Positions 32,559 to 45,679 of a stretch of 64,000 nucleotides of DNA are shown here, piece after piece (position 1 is the first letter of the stretch; every line of letters begins with the position of its first letter). Location: contig JAYESD010000004.1 of the NCBI GenBank assembly GCA_036927565.1, positions 94,554,942 to 94,618,941 of the forward strand, in the 5' to 3' direction. A program made the position numbers and the translations under genes. The notes beneath the pieces are model-generated. The model saw only the letters and a program-made list of their open reading frames with translations, did no database searches and had not been told where the DNA came from. The DNA is from Tuctoria greenei (taxonomy: Eukaryota; Streptophyta; Magnoliopsida; Poales; Poaceae).

Positions 32559-35500
32559 TCCTCCCCCTCTTGCATTGGAGTCGTCCTCGACTCAAGTTCA
32601 TCTTCTTCTCCCAAGTACGGTCGCAAATCTGAAATGTTAAATGTAGGACTAACCCCAAAATCGGGAGGCAATTCAAGCTTATATGCATTATCATTAATCT
32701 TTTCAACGATCTTAAAAGGACCAGCAGCTCGTGGCATAAGTTTAGATTTTCTCAAGTCGGGAAATCGCTCTTTTCTCAAATGTAACCACACCAAATCGCC
32801 CGGTTCAAGTTTTACTTCTTTTCTACCTTTACTACCTGCAATCCTATACTTCTCATTCATCATTTCAATATTTTTCTTTGTAGTTTCATGCATCTTAAGA
32901 ATGAATTCAGATCGTTGTGTAGCATCCAAATTTATAGTTTCAGAAGGAGGCAAAGGTAGTAAATCAATAGGAGCATGGGGATTGAAACCATACACTACCT
33001 GGAATGGACTTACCTTTGTCGTGGAGTGAACGGATCTGTTGTAAGCAAATTCTATATGTGGTAAACACTCGTCCCACAACTTCAAATTTGTTTTCAAGAC
33101 AGCCCGTAACATAGTGGATAAAGTACGATTAACTACCTCGGTCTGTCCATCCGTTTGTGGGTGACATGTAGTTGAAAACAGCAACTTGGTTACCAATTTA
33201 TACCACAAAGTTCTCCAAAAATGACTTAAAAATTTTGCATCACGATCAGAAACAATGGTATTTGGCACACCATGTAAACGAACAATTTCCGTCATAAATA
33301 AATCAGCAATGTGTGAGGCATTATCATTCTTATGACAAGGTATAAAGTGTGCCATTTTGGAAAAACGATCAACAACTACAAAAATACTATCCCTCCCCCT
33401 CTTAGTCCTAGGCAATCCCAAAACAAAGTCCATAGAAATATCCTCCCAAGGTACACTAGGAACAGGAAGAGGCATATAAAGACCATGTGGGTTAAGGCGA
33501 GACTTAGCTTTGTTGCAAGTAGTGCATCGTGACACGTAGCGCTCGACATCACGCCTCATCTTTGGCCAAAAGAAGTGTGTGGACAGCACGTCTTCAGTTT
33601 TCTTCACTCCAAAATGTCCCATCAAACCTCCTCCATGTGCTTCCTGCAAAAGCAATAGACGAACGGAGCTAGCTGGAATGCATAGCTTGTTAGCACGATA
33701 GAGGAGACCCTCTCGCAGCACATATTTATTCCAAGTTCTTCCTTCTCTACAATTTTCAAAAGCATCATTGAAGTCCAAATCAGTAGGATATAATGCTTTA
33801 ATTGTTTCCAAACCAAAGATTTTATGATCAAGTTGGGACAGCATGGTATAACGCCTAGATAATGCATCGGCAATGATATTTTCCTTCCCTTTCTTATGCT
33901 TAATGATGTATGGAAACGACTCTATGAACTCAATCCATTTAGCATGTCGTTTATTCAGATTGGTTTGACACTTAAGATACTTCAATGATTCATGATCGGA
34001 ATGTATGACAAACTCCTTAGACCAAAGATAATGTTGCCAAGTTTGTAATACACGGACTAAGGCGTACAATTCCTTATCATAAGTGGAATAATTCAGAGAA
34101 GGACCATGAAGTTTTTCACTAAAGAAAGCAACGGGTTTACCTCCTTGTATGAGAACGCCTCCAATACCAATGCCGCTTGCATCGCATTCTAGCTCAAAGG
34201 ACTTGTCAAAATCAGGAAGTTGTAGTAATGGTGCTTGTGTAAGCTTCGATTTGAGAGCATCAAAAGCTTGTTGCTGCTGTTCGCCCCATCAAAATGGAAC
34301 TCCCTTCTTCTTTAGCTCATGTAGAGGTGCTGCAATGGTGCTGAAATCCCGCACAAAGCACCGATAAAATCCTGCAAGACCAAGAAAACTACGAACCTGT
34401 GTGACGGTAGTTGGGGCTGGCCAGCTGGTGATTGCTTCAATTTTTGCCTCATCCATCTCAATTCCCTGCGAGAAAACGACATAGCCAAGAAACGAGACTC
34501 GATTGGTGCAAAAAACGCACTTTTCGAGGTTACCAAACAAACGTGCATCTCTCAAAACAGTAAAAACAGCACGTAAATGATCAAGATGTTCATCATATGA
34601 CTTGCTGTAAATGAGGATATCATCGAAGTAAACCACCACAAATTGTCCAATGAAAGCACGTAAAACCTCGTTCATTAATCGCATAAAGGTGCTGGGTGCA
34701 TTAGTTAAACCAAAAGGCATGACTAACCACTCATAAAGTCCAAACTTGGTTTTAAATGCAGTTTTCCATTCATCTCCTAGTGCCATTCTAATTTGGTGGT
34801 AACCACTACGCAAGTCAATTTTTGTGAAGATGATAGCACCACTCAATTCATCAAGCATGTCATCTAATCGAGGAATAGGATAACGATATCGAATGGTGAT
34901 GTTATTAATCGCTCGACAATCAACACACATGCGCCAACTACCATCTTTCTTAGGAACCAAAAGAACAAGAACGGAACAAGGGCTAAGGCTTTCACGAATG
35001 TACCCGCGGTCCAAAAGATCTTGGACTTGTCGTTGAATTTCCTTAGTTTCTTGTGGATTCGCCCTGTATGCTGCACGATTTGGCAAACTTGCTCCTGGAA
35101 TCAAATCGATCTTGTGTTCAATGCCTCTCATCGGTGGTAAACCAGGGGGTATCTCGGAGGGAAACACATCCTCAAACTCCTGCAAAAGGTTAGCAACAGC
35201 AGGGGGCAATGCAATAGACAATTCATGAAGTGAAAACATGGCTTCTTTGCAAACTAAAGCATAGCACATCCCCTTAGCATCGAATAAATCAGCAAGTTCA
35301 CATTTAGTTGCAAGCAATGATGGTGATTTTAACTTAATAACTTGCTGTTTTTCAGATTCTAATTTAGTTGCTTTGCCCTCACGAATTTTACTCTTCTCAA
35401 AAAGCACAATTTCAGCAGGAGTCATGGGGAGCAAAGTGATTTTCTTTCCCTTATGCATGAGAGTATATTTATTGGTTCTACCATGATGAATAGCATCTGT

Positions 35501-37072
35501 ATCAAATTCCCAAGGACGACCCAATAAAAGAGAACAAGCATCCATAGGAACAACATCAAAATCAGCAAAATCATGGTATGAACCAATTGAAAAATGGATT
35601 CTCGCTGTTTGTGTTACCCGAACCTTACCGCTGTTGTTGAACCATTGAATGTGGTACGGATGAGGGTGTGCTCTTGTTGTCAAACCGAGTTTCTTGACGA
35701 CGTCCGTGTTTACCAAGTTATTGCAGCTACCTCCATCAATTATAGTGTGTACACGGCAGTCCTTGATGACGAGAAACATGTGGAAGAGGTTGTGTCGTTG
35801 TAGCTTGTCGTCGGTCTCCACTTTGGAGCTCAAGGCACGCTGCACAATGATGCTCCTATAGTTCTCCGTCGCCGCTGTACCAAGTACCTCTTCTTCGGTG
35901 TGTTCGTCATTTGGATCTGTAAAGTCAGTAGCAAGAGAATATTCATCTTCAACATCCGAAGTACTATCATACCCGCCATCGTCGCGTGCTATGTATGCTC
36001 GTTTGCTCGGGCAATCTCTCATCATATGACCAAGTCCCTGGCAGCGGTGACACTTAATATCGGAAGTACGACCCGTAGAAGGAGTGGACGACGAAGGCTT
36101 GAATGATGTCGCCTTGCTGCCTTCCGACACGCGAGAAGGTGGAGCAGCAGGTATAGTTCGTTGGCCGCCATTGGGTGGTGTAGTCGCTGCATGGGGGGCC
36201 GAAGATGGTGCTGTTTTGGATGGTGTAGTTGCTGCACGCGGCGTGAAGTTGCTCCTCATGCGTTGTTGCTGTTGTTGTCGGCCCTGCAATTCTTTTTCTG
36301 CAACCATAGCAAGCTGAAACAATCTGTTAACAGTATCATATTCTTTGTAATCAACAATGTCCTGAATTTCACGCCTCAACCCCCCATAAAAACGAGCTAT
36401 TTTATCATCCATGTCCTCTACTACCCCACAACGCAGCATACCCTTTTGTAACTCTTGATAATACTCCTCTACGGACATGTTACCTTGGTCTAAACGCTGC
36501 AATTTTTTGCGAAGGTCCCGCTGAAAAGATGGAGGAACCAATCGAACACGCATAGCTTCCTTTAATCTATCCCATGTTGGAGGATCAGTTCTAGTTTTAA
36601 CAAGTTCATTCCACCATATGATAGCAAAGTCCTTAAACTCACTAGTGGCTTGACGAACTCTATGTTGTTCAGGAACAAGATGGGAATTAAATTTTTGCTC
36701 TACTGTCATCTCCCAATCAAGATAAGCCTTAGCATCATAAGCACCAGAAAAAGAGGGTATAGTAAATTTCACTTTAGCAAAAGGATCATCAGGAGGGCGG
36801 TTATAATTGTTATGATTATTACCTCCTATACCTCGACGATAAAGTGGCAGTCTTGGCTGATTACTGTGATCTTCCAGTTCATCATAAGCATTGTCTTCTT
36901 GTCTTCCAGCGAGAGGCAACCGAGCCTCAAAAGTATTCATCCGAAGAGCAAGGTCATCCAGTTTGCGAGTCAAGTTCGCCAATGACTCCTCCGTTGATGC
37001 GTTGAATTTGGCGAACATATCACGTAACTCAACATGTTGAACATAATCGTCATTATTTTCTTCTCCTGCCAT
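32261..37072 (-). pseudogene. E9 gag-pol polyprotein (one internal stop)
   Basis: One frame of 1,604 codons, ATG at 37072, stopped once at 34291-34289, where E8 has an Arg codon (CGA to TGA). Approximate residue positions: gag 1-400, with VKFTIPSFSGAYDAKAYLDW near 105; zinc knuckle CHRCQGLGHMMRDC near 340; protease IIDGGSCNN near 440; RT with VVYFDDILIYS near 812; RNase H just after the stop, with YALVRVLQTW at about 1003; integrase zinc finger HFGVKKTEDVL...CTTC near 1150; catalytic Asp, Asp, Glu in MDFVLGLP, IVSDRDAKF and DGQTEVVNRT; then GPFKIVEKINDNAYKLELP. The last 100 residues are encoded in the 3' LTR and include ELQGPITRARARLLNQQ, a feature of CRM elements whose C-terminus is linked with centromere targeting in some members. 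Confidence 0.93.
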
Positions 37073-38338
37073 TGTTAGTAGGAAACAAAAGACAACAAAA
37101 AAATGTTATCCCTATCAACTACAGTGACAATGTGGAAGGTGGAAGAAAACAATCTCTCTCGCTCAAGCGTCTTACCACGCTCTTACAAGTGTTCTTACCG
37201 ACACAGCAGGTGGTGTGGACGGTGAGATGAACCAATGAAGCGTGGGGTGATTGCAAAGGTACCTGTTATGCTCAAGAGAAAGGTGGAGCTTGGATGGCAC
37301 AATATGGTGGCTAATAAGCAGAAAATCGTTAACAGCTAAACAAAGTTGAATAAGTATTCAATGTAGGAAACTGTTGCTGGTCAACTGAGTGCCCTAGAGC
37401 CTAGCACAACACAAGTAAGTATCAAGGCAAAAGAAAGACAGAATGATATAACCAAACAAACAGCACCAAGTGGTATAGGCCAATTGCTTTAATATGCGTG
37501 CTCTTCACTATTTTTTTTCTTTTTGTAATATTTTTTTGATATTTTTTCTTTACTCAGTAGCACAAATATAGGAAGCACACAAATTTGCAGCTCAATTGGA
37601 TGTAATATGCGGCCTATAGAAAATCAAGAAGGTTCTTAAAAATTCGTGCTGAAACTTCGGAGGCCGGATAGCCTATCTTCCGAGGGGAATTTGGGCAATC
37701 TAATTTCGCCAAATGCGGCTATGCCTCAGATGCGAAATTTTGCGTAGATGAATTTAAAAAAAAATTCGCCCGATTTCGAGTTCGTATGCGAAAGTTATGG
37801 CCGTTTTAAGGTAGGCTGTCCGAGTTACGTTTTTTTGAATGTTGATTCCAACTCGGTTTGAGAACAGAACTCGCAAACGGATACGAAAACGATCGGGAAT
37901 TTGCACAGCAACTAATGGGGTGGTGTGTGATGATTCAAGGATGAATGGCACAAAGATTTGTCACCTAATCTAGGGCTGGCGATGCGGGAGTTCACGCAAG
38001 GCGGCTAGCTAGGGCAAACCGATGAACGTGGCGGATCGGTTTGTTATTTAGGGATTGTGGAATAGGTGTCGAATAGCAAGAAAACAAGGACAAAACACGA
38101 TAACTAGGATCAAAAAACACAAAGCTAAACCAGCAACAAGACTCAACCACACGAATGCAAACTCAACAATGCAAACTGAAAAACGAAACTGCAGGCACTA
38201 TAGTCTGGGAAGCGGTAAAAACGATCTAATATTTTTTTTGTGGCTTTTTTGTGGACTCTAGGTACGAAACAAAATCTATCTAATGGAAGGAAGGAAAACA
38301 AAGATACCTCACGGGCAACCTGGAAATCTGATACCAAT
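37073..38338 (-). other. E9 leader with primer-binding site
   Basis: 1.27 kb without a gene, between gag and the 5' LTR. The primer site TGGTATCA is at 38336-38329. The leader includes A/T runs (37511-37550) and matches the E8 leader 39203-40278 in reverse complement. CRM elements are known for long leaders. Confidence 0.85.
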
Positions 38339-39202
38339 TGATGAGTAGGTTTAGGCCCGATCTTCCGAAAGGTATGTCGATTGGGGTGGAGAACTCGACG
38401 TTGATGATCCGCGGCACTCGAGCGGTTCGAGTACCCCTGCAATCACTACACCACGGCTCCGTTGGTTATCAAGCGTGCTGCACACGCTTGACCTCGCCAA
38501 GAAGGCTAATCCCTGCAAGTGCAATCGAGAACACGAGCAAGAACGTAGAAGACACGATCGGAAATCGCGAAATTGGGGTCTCACAAACCATAGAACGGCG
38601 ATTTTATTGATCTAAGCAAAACCCACCGAATATGACCGGCGGCTGCAGTATTTATAGGCTAGGGTTCGACCAAAACATGATTAGACGCGTCCCTAATGGA
38701 CTCTTACAGGATACAAGGCCCAAAGGCCCGATTCGGTGGCGCAGCATCGGACAGAAATCTGGACTCGACTTGTTTCAACGATTCCCAATGACTGCGCAGG
38801 AATTTTGAGGTGGAACCAGAACCATTGGAAAGTTTATCTTCTCCTCTTTCCGTGCATATGTAGAACGTCGAAAACGGAGTCCGTATGCCTCCTGGGCATC
38901 TGTTTTAAGGTGGACTGCTCCTGGACTCCGAGTTGAACTCGAGTCCGAGTTGTAAACTGTTTCCATCTACTTGTGGACGTCCCAGGTGGTTCTCCACGCT
39001 CCCAAGGCCTCCTTCCTTCACTTGTTGATCTTTTCCATTATTCCTAATAACAATTAAATCATCACATAGCAATCTATTCTCAAACTCACATGCAAAAGAA
39101 GTTAAGAAAGAATTCACCTGCTGATTTAATAACCGTGCCCGTGCTCTTGTGATTGGTCCTTGCAGTTCAATGCGCGTCTCTGCTGTTGTGATGTCCTCAT
39201 CA
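38339..39202 (-). repeat. E9 5' LTR (right copy)
   Basis: 864 bp, partner of 31695-32558; starts TGATGAGGACATC on the minus strand. TATA box at 38649-38656. Confidence 0.93.
38649..38656 (-). promoter_or_regulatory. E9 5' LTR TATA box
   Basis: TATAAATA on the minus strand, reading into the E9 leader and gag. Confidence 0.65.
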
Positions 39203-39207
39203 TTTTT
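39203..39207. repeat. Target-site duplication of E9, right copy (TTTTT)
   Basis: Partner of 31690-31694. As a homopolymer it is weaker evidence than the other duplications, but the exact leader junction supports it. Confidence 0.75.
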
Positions 39208-40278
39208 TATGGTTTAGCTTTGTGTTTTGGGTCCTAGTTATCGTGTTTCATCCTTGTTTTCTTGTTGTTCGACACCTATTCCACAATCCCTAAATAACAA
39301 ACCGATCCACCACGTTCATTGGTTTGCCCTAGCTAGCCGCCTTGCGTGAACTCCCGCATCGCCAGCCCTAGATTAGGTGACAACCTTTGTGCCACTCATC
39401 CTTGAATCATCACACACCACCCCATTAGTTGCTGTGCAAATTCCCGATCGTTTTCATATCCGATTGCGAGTTCTGTTCACAAACCGAGTTGGATCAACAT
39501 CCAAAAAAAAGTATCTCGGACAGTCTACCTTAAAACGGCCATAACTTTCGCATACGAACTCGAAATCGGGCGTTTTTTTTTTTCAAATTCATCTACGCGA
39601 AATTTCGCATCTGATTTTCAGCCGCGTAGCCGCGTTCAGCGAAATTAGATTGCCCAAATTCCCCTCGGAAGATAGGCTATCCGGCCTCCAAAGTTTCAGC
39701 ACGAATTTTAAAGAATATTCTTGATTTTCTATAGGCCGCATATTACATCCAATTGAGCTGCAAATTTGTGTGCTTCCTATATTTGTCCTCCTGAGTAAAG
39801 GAAAAATATCAAAAAAATATTACAAAAAAGAAAAAAATAGTGAAGAGCACGCATATTAAAGCAATTGGCCTATACTACTTGGTGCTGTTTTGTTGGTTAT
39901 ATCATTCTGTCTTTCTTTTGCCTTGATACTTCCTTGTGTTATGCTAGGCTCTAGGGCACTCGGTTGACCAGCAACAGTTTCCTACATTGAATACTTATTC
40001 AACTTTGTTTAGCTGTTAACGATTTTCTGCTTATTAGCCACCATATTGTGCCATCCAAGCTCCACCTTTCTCTTGAGCATAACAGGTACCTTTGCAATCA
40101 CCCCACACTTCATTGGTTCATCTCACTGTCCACACCACCTGCTGTGTCGGTAAGAACACTTGTAAGAGCGTGGTAAGACGCTTGAGCGAGAGAGATTGTT
40201 TTCTTTCACCTTCCACATTGTCACTGTAGTTGATAGGGATAACATATTTTTTTTGTTGTCTTTTGTTTCCTACTAACA
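39203..40278 (+). other. E8 leader, second part
   Basis: Continues the leader from 31694. No gene; similar to the E9 leader in inverted orientation. It ends at the gag ATG. Confidence 0.85.
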
Positions 40279-43200
40279 ATGGCAGGAGAAGACAATGATG
40301 ACGAATGTGTTCAACACGCTGAGTTACGTGATATGATGAAGACCATGACAGATATGTTCGCCAAATACAACGCAGCAACGGAGGAGTCATTGGCGAACTT
40401 GACTCGCCAACTGGAGGACCTTGCTCTTCGGATGAATACTTTTGAGGCTCGGTTGCCTCTCGCTGGAAGACAAGAAGACAATGCTTATGATGAACTGGGG
40501 GATCACAATAATCAGCCAAGACTGCCACTTTATCATCGAGGTATGGGAGGTAATAATCATAACAATTATAATCGCCTTCCTAATGATCCTTTTGCTAAAA
40601 TGAAATTTACTATACCCTCTTTTTCTGGTGCTTATGATGCTGAGGCTTATCTTGATTGGGAGATGACAGTAGAGCAAAAATTTAATTCTCATCTTGTTCC
40701 TGAACAACATAGAGTTCGTCAAGCCACAAGTGAGTTTATGGACTTTGCTATCATATGGTGGAATGAACTTGTTAAAACTAGAACTGATCCTCCAACATGG
40801 GTTAGATTAAAGGAAGCTATGCGTGTTCAATTTGTTCCTCCATCTTTTCAGCGGGACCTTCGCAAAAAATTGCAGCGTCTAGACCAAGGTAACATGTCCG
40901 TAGAGGAGTATTATCTAGAGTTACAAAAGGGTATGCTGCGTTGTGGGTAGTAGAGGACATGGATGATAAAATAGCTCGTTTTTATGGGGGGTTGAGGCGT
41001 GAAATTCAGGACATTGTTGATTACAAGGAATATGATACTGTTAACAGATTGTTTTAGCTTGCTATGTTGGCAGAAAAAGAATTGCAGGGCCGACAACAAC
41101 AGCAACAATGCACGAGGAGCAACTTCACGCCGCGTGCAGCGACTACACCATCCAAAACAGCACCATCTTCGACCCCCCGTGCAGCGACTACACCACCCAA
41201 TGGCGGCCAACGAACTATACCTGCTGCTCCACCTTCTCGCGTGCCGGAAGGCAGCAAGGTGACAACATTCAAGCCTTCGTCGTCCACTCCTTCTATGGGT
41301 CGTACTTCCGACATTAAGTGTCACCGCTGCCAAGGACTTGGTCATATGATGAGAGATTGCCCGAGCAAACGAGCATACATAGCACGCGACGATGGCGGGT
41401 ATGATAGTACTTCGGATGTTGAAGATGAATATTCTCTTGCTACTGACTTTACAGATCCAAAAGACGAACACACCGAAGAAGAGGTACTTGGTACAACGGC
41501 GACGGAGAACTATAGGAGCATCATTGTGCAGCGTGCCTTGAGCTCCAAAGTGGAGACCGACGACAATCTACAACGACACAATATCTTCCACATGTTTCTC
41601 GTCATCAAGGACTGCCGTGTACACACTATAATTGATGGAGGTAGCTGCAATAACATGGTAAACACGGATGTCGTCAAGAAACTCGGTTTGACAACAAGAG
41701 CACACCCTCATCCGTACCACATTCAATGGTTCAACAACAGCGGTAGGGTTCGGGTAACACAAACAGTGAGAATACATTTTTCAATTGGTTCATACCATGA
41801 TTTTGCTGATTTTGATGTTATTCCTATTGATGCTTGTTCTCTTTTATTGGGTCGTCCTTGGGAATTTGATACAGATGCTATTCATCATGGTAGAACCAAT
41901 AAATATACTCTCATGCATAAGCGAAAGAAAATCACTTTGCTCCCCATGACTCCTGCTGAAATTGTGCATTTTGAGAAGAGTAAAATTTGTGAGGGCAAAG
42001 CAACAAAATTAGAATCTGAAAAACAGCAAGTTATTAAGTTAAAATCACCATCGTTGCTCGCAACTAAATCTGAACTATCTGATTTATTCGATGCTAAGGG
42101 GATGTGCTATGCTTTAGTTTGCAAAGAAGCCATGTTTTAACTTCATGAATTGTCTATTGCATTGCCCCTTATTGTTGCTAACCTTTTGCAGGAGTTTGAG
42201 GATGTGTTTCTCTCCGAGATACCCCCTGGTTTACCATCGATGAGAGGCATTAAACACAAGATCAATTTGATTCCAGGAGCAAGTTTGCCAAATCGTGTAG
42301 CATACAGGGCGAATCCACAAGAAACTAAGGAAATTCATTGACAAGTCCAAGATCTTTTGGACCGCGGGTACATTCGTGAAAGCCTTAGCCCTTGTTCCAT
42401 TTCTGTTCTTTTGGTTCCTAAGAAAGATGGTAGTTGGCGTATGTGTGTTGATTGTCGAGCGATTAATAACATCACCATTCGATATCGTTATCCTATCCTC
42501 GATTAGATGACATGCTTGATGAATTGAGTGGTGCTATCATCTTCACAAAAATTGACTTGCGTAGTGGTTACCACCAAATTAGAATGGCACTAGGAGATGA
42601 ATGGAAAACTGCATTTAAAACCAAGTTTGGACTTTATGAGTGGTTAGTCATGCCTTTTGGTTTAACTAATGCACCCAACACTTTTATGCGATTAATGAAT
42701 GAGGTTTTACGTGCTTTCATTGGACAATTTGTGGTGGTTTACTTCGATGATATCCTCATTTATAGCAAGTCATATGATGAACATCTTGATCATTTACGTG
42801 CTGTTTTTACTGTTTTGAGAGATGCACGTTAGTTTGGTAACCTCGAAAAGTGCGTCTTTTGCACCAATCGAGTCTCGTTTCTTGGCTATGTCGTTTCCTC
42901 GCAGGGAATTGATATGGATGAGGCAAAAATTGAAGCAATCACCAGCTGGCCAGCCCCAACAACTGTCACACAGGTTCGTAGTTTTCTTGGTCTTGCAGGT
43001 TTTTATCGGTGCTTTGTGCGGGATTTCAGCACCATTGCAGCACCTCTACATGATCTAACAAAGAAGGGAGTGCCATTTCGATGGGGAGAACAGCAGAAAC
43101 ACGCTTTTGATGCTCTCAAATCGAAGCTTACACAAGCACCATTGCTACAACTTCCTGATTTTGACAAGACCTTTGAGCTGGAATGCGATGCAAGCGGCAT

Positions 43201-45109
43201 TGGTATTGGAGGCGTTCTCATACAAGGAGGTAAACCCGTTGCTTTCTTTAGTGAAAAACTTCATGGTCCTTCTCTGAATTATTCTACTTATGATAAGGAA
43301 TTGTATGCCTTAGTGCGTGTATTACAAACTTGGCAACATTATCTTTGGTCTAAGGAGTTTGTCATACATTCCGATCATGAATCATTGAAGTATCTTAAGT
43401 GTCAAACCAATCTGAATAAACGACATGCTAAATGGATTGAGTTCATAGAGTCGTTTCCATACATCATTAAGCATAAGAAAGGGAAGGAAAATATCATCGC
43501 CGATGTATTATCTAGGCGTTATACCATGCTATCCCAACTTGGTCATAAAATCTTTGGTTCGGAAACAATAAAAGCATTATATCCTACTGATTTGGACTTC
43601 AAAGATGCTTTTGAAAATTGTAGAGAAGGAAGAACTTGGAATAAATATGTGATGCAAGAGGGTCTCCTCTATCGTGCTAAGAAGCTATGCGTTCCAGCTA
43701 GCTCCGTTCGTCTATTAGTTTTGCAGAAAGCACATGGAGGAGGTTTGATGGGACAATTTGGAGTGAGGAAAACTGAAGACGTGCTGTCCACACACTTCTT
43801 TTGGCCAAAGATGAGGCGTGATGTCGAGCGCTACGTGTCACGATGCACTACTTGCAACAAAGCTAAGTCCCGCCTTAACCCACATGGTCTTTATATGCCT
43901 CTTCCTGTTCCTAGTGCACCTTGGGAGGATATTTCTATGGACTTTGTTTTGGGATTGCCTAGGACTAAGAGGGGGGAGGGATAGTATTTTTGTAGTTCTT
44001 GATCGTTTTTCCAAAATGGCACACTTTATACCTTGTCATAAGAATGATAATACCTCATACATTGCTGATTTATTTATGACGGAAATTGTTCGTTTACATG
44101 GTGTGCCAAATACCATTGTTTCTGATCGTGATGCAAAATTTTTAAGTCGTTTTTGGAGAACTTTGTGGTATAAATTGGGAACCAAGTTGCTGTTTTCAAC
44201 TATATGTCACCCACAAACAGATGGACAGACCGAGGTAGTTAATCGTACTTTATCCACTATGTTGCGGGCTGTCTTGAAAACAAATTTGAAGTTGTGGGAG
44301 GAGTGTTTACCACATATAGAATTTGCTTACAACAGATCCGTTCACTCCACGATAAAGGTAAGTCCATTCCATGTAGTGTATGGTTTCAATCCCCGTGCTC
44401 CTATTGATTTACTACCTCTGCCTCCTTCTGAAACTATAAATTTGGATGCTACACAACGATCTGAATTCATTCTTAAGATGCATGAAACTACAAATAAAAA
44501 TATTGAAATGATGAATGAGAAGTATAGGATTGCAGGTAGTAAAGGTAGAAAAGAAGTAAAACTTAAACCGGGTGATTTGGTGTGGTTACATTTGAGAAAA
44601 GAGCGATTTTCCGACTTGAGAAAATCTAAACTTATGCCACGAGCTGCTGGTCCTTTTAAGATCGTTGAAAGGATTAATGATAATGCATATAAGATTGAAT
44701 TGCCTCCTGATTTTGGGGTTAGTCCTACATTTAACATTTCAGATTTGCGACCGTACTTGGGAGAAGAAGATGAACTTGAGTCGAGGACGACTCAAATTCA
44801 AGAGGGGGGGATGATGAGGACATCACAACAGCAGAGATGCACATTGAACTGCAAGGACCAATCACAAGAGCACGAACACGGTTATTAAATCAGCAGGTGA
44901 ATTCGTTCCTAACTTCTTTTGCATGTGAGTTTGAGAATAGATTGCTATGTGACGATTTAATTGTTATTAGGAATAATGGAGAAGATCAACAAGTGAAGGA
45001 AGGATGCCTTGGGAGCATGGAGAACCACTTGGGACGTCCACAAGTTGATGGAAACAGTTTACAACTCGGACTCGAGTTCAACTCGGAGTCCAGGAGCAGT
45101 CCACCTTAA
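40279..45109 (+). pseudogene. E8 gag-pol polyprotein (heavily broken)
   Basis: Same protein as E9 gag-pol. ATG at 40279; this copy has an additional MMKTMTD stretch near residue 18 compared with E9. Breaks seen by comparison with E9: loss of one G in a G run near 40945; stop at 41055; stop at 42138; stop at 42339; one base lost near 42495; stop at 42830; one G gained near 43975 in a G run; one base lost in the G run before the 3' LTR near 44808. Conserved parts remain readable: CHRCQGLGHMMRDC, DGGSCNNMVN, VVYFDDILIYS, integrase Asp/Asp/Glu and ELQGPITRARTRLLNQQ in the 3' LTR. The element cannot make its own proteins. Confidence 0.92.
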
Positions 45110-45674
45110 AACAGATGCCCAGGAGGCATACGGACTCCGTTTTCGACATTCTACATATGCACGGAAAGAGGAGAAGATAAACATTCCAATGGTTCTGGTA
45201 CCACCTCAAAATTCCTCTGTAGTCATTAGGAATCATCGAAACAATTCGAGTCCAGATTTCTGTCCGGTGCTGCGCCACCGAATCGGGCCTTTGGGCCTTG
45301 TATCCCGTAAGAGTCCTTTAGGGACGCGTCTAATCGTGTTTTGGTCGAAACCTAGCCGATAAATACTGCAGACGCCGGTCATATTCAGTGGGTTTTGCTT
45401 AGATCAATGATATCGCCGTTCTACGGTTTGTGAGACCCCAACTTCGCAATTTCAGATCATGTCTTCTACGTTCTTGCTCGTGTTCTTGGTTGCACTTGCA
45501 GGGATTAGCCTTATTGGTGAGGTCAAGCATGTGAAGCACGGTTGATAACCAACGGAGCCGTGGTGTAGTGATTGCGGTGGTACTTGTACTGCTCGAGTGC
45601 CGCGGATCATCAACGTCGAGTTCTCCACCCCATCGACATACCTTTCGGAAGATCGGGCCTAAACTTACTCATCA
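44812..45674 (+). repeat. E8 3' LTR
   Basis: 863 bp after the purine tract AAGAGGGGGGGA; partner of 30634-31497. Confidence 0.92.
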
Positions 45675-45679
45675 TATCG
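45675..45679. repeat. Target-site duplication of E8, right copy (TATCG)
   Basis: Exact partner of 30629-30633; E6 RT resumes at once. Confidence 0.92.

Larger units (their letters stand above)
31695..39202 (-). mobile_element. E9: CRM-type chromovirus, near intact, nested in E8
   Basis: A complete 7.5-kb minus-strand element: 864-bp LTRs at both ends, primer site, 1.27-kb leader and one gag-pol frame with a single internal stop. Its host is the leader of a second copy of the same family in the opposite direction. The two LTRs differ at about 20 positions by eye (roughly 2 per cent), and the coding region is far less damaged than that of E8, consistent with a later insertion. Confidence 0.94.
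30634..45674 (+). mobile_element. E8: CRM-type chromovirus, decayed, split by E9
   Basis: LTRs at 30634-31497 and 44812-45674 (864 and 863 bp; TGATGAGGACATC to CTCATCA), primer site TGGTATCA, a leader of about 1.3 kb and a single gag-pol unit on the plus strand. The TATCG duplication is perfect. Gag with VKFTIPSFSGAYDA, protease DGGSCNN, LTR start and a pol that reads into the 3' LTR all fit the CRM clade. At least nine lesions break gag-pol. E9, of the same family, sits in its leader in reverse orientation. Confidence 0.92.

Noticed and set aside
36161..36451. Cys/Trp-rich small protein
   Set aside because: Antisense shadow of the Gln/Pro-rich E9 gag linker.
40911..41471. Minus-strand open stretch of 186 codons inside E8 gag
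   Set aside because: Antisense shadow of the gag/zinc-knuckle region; the same shadow appears opposite E9 gag (35900-36451).
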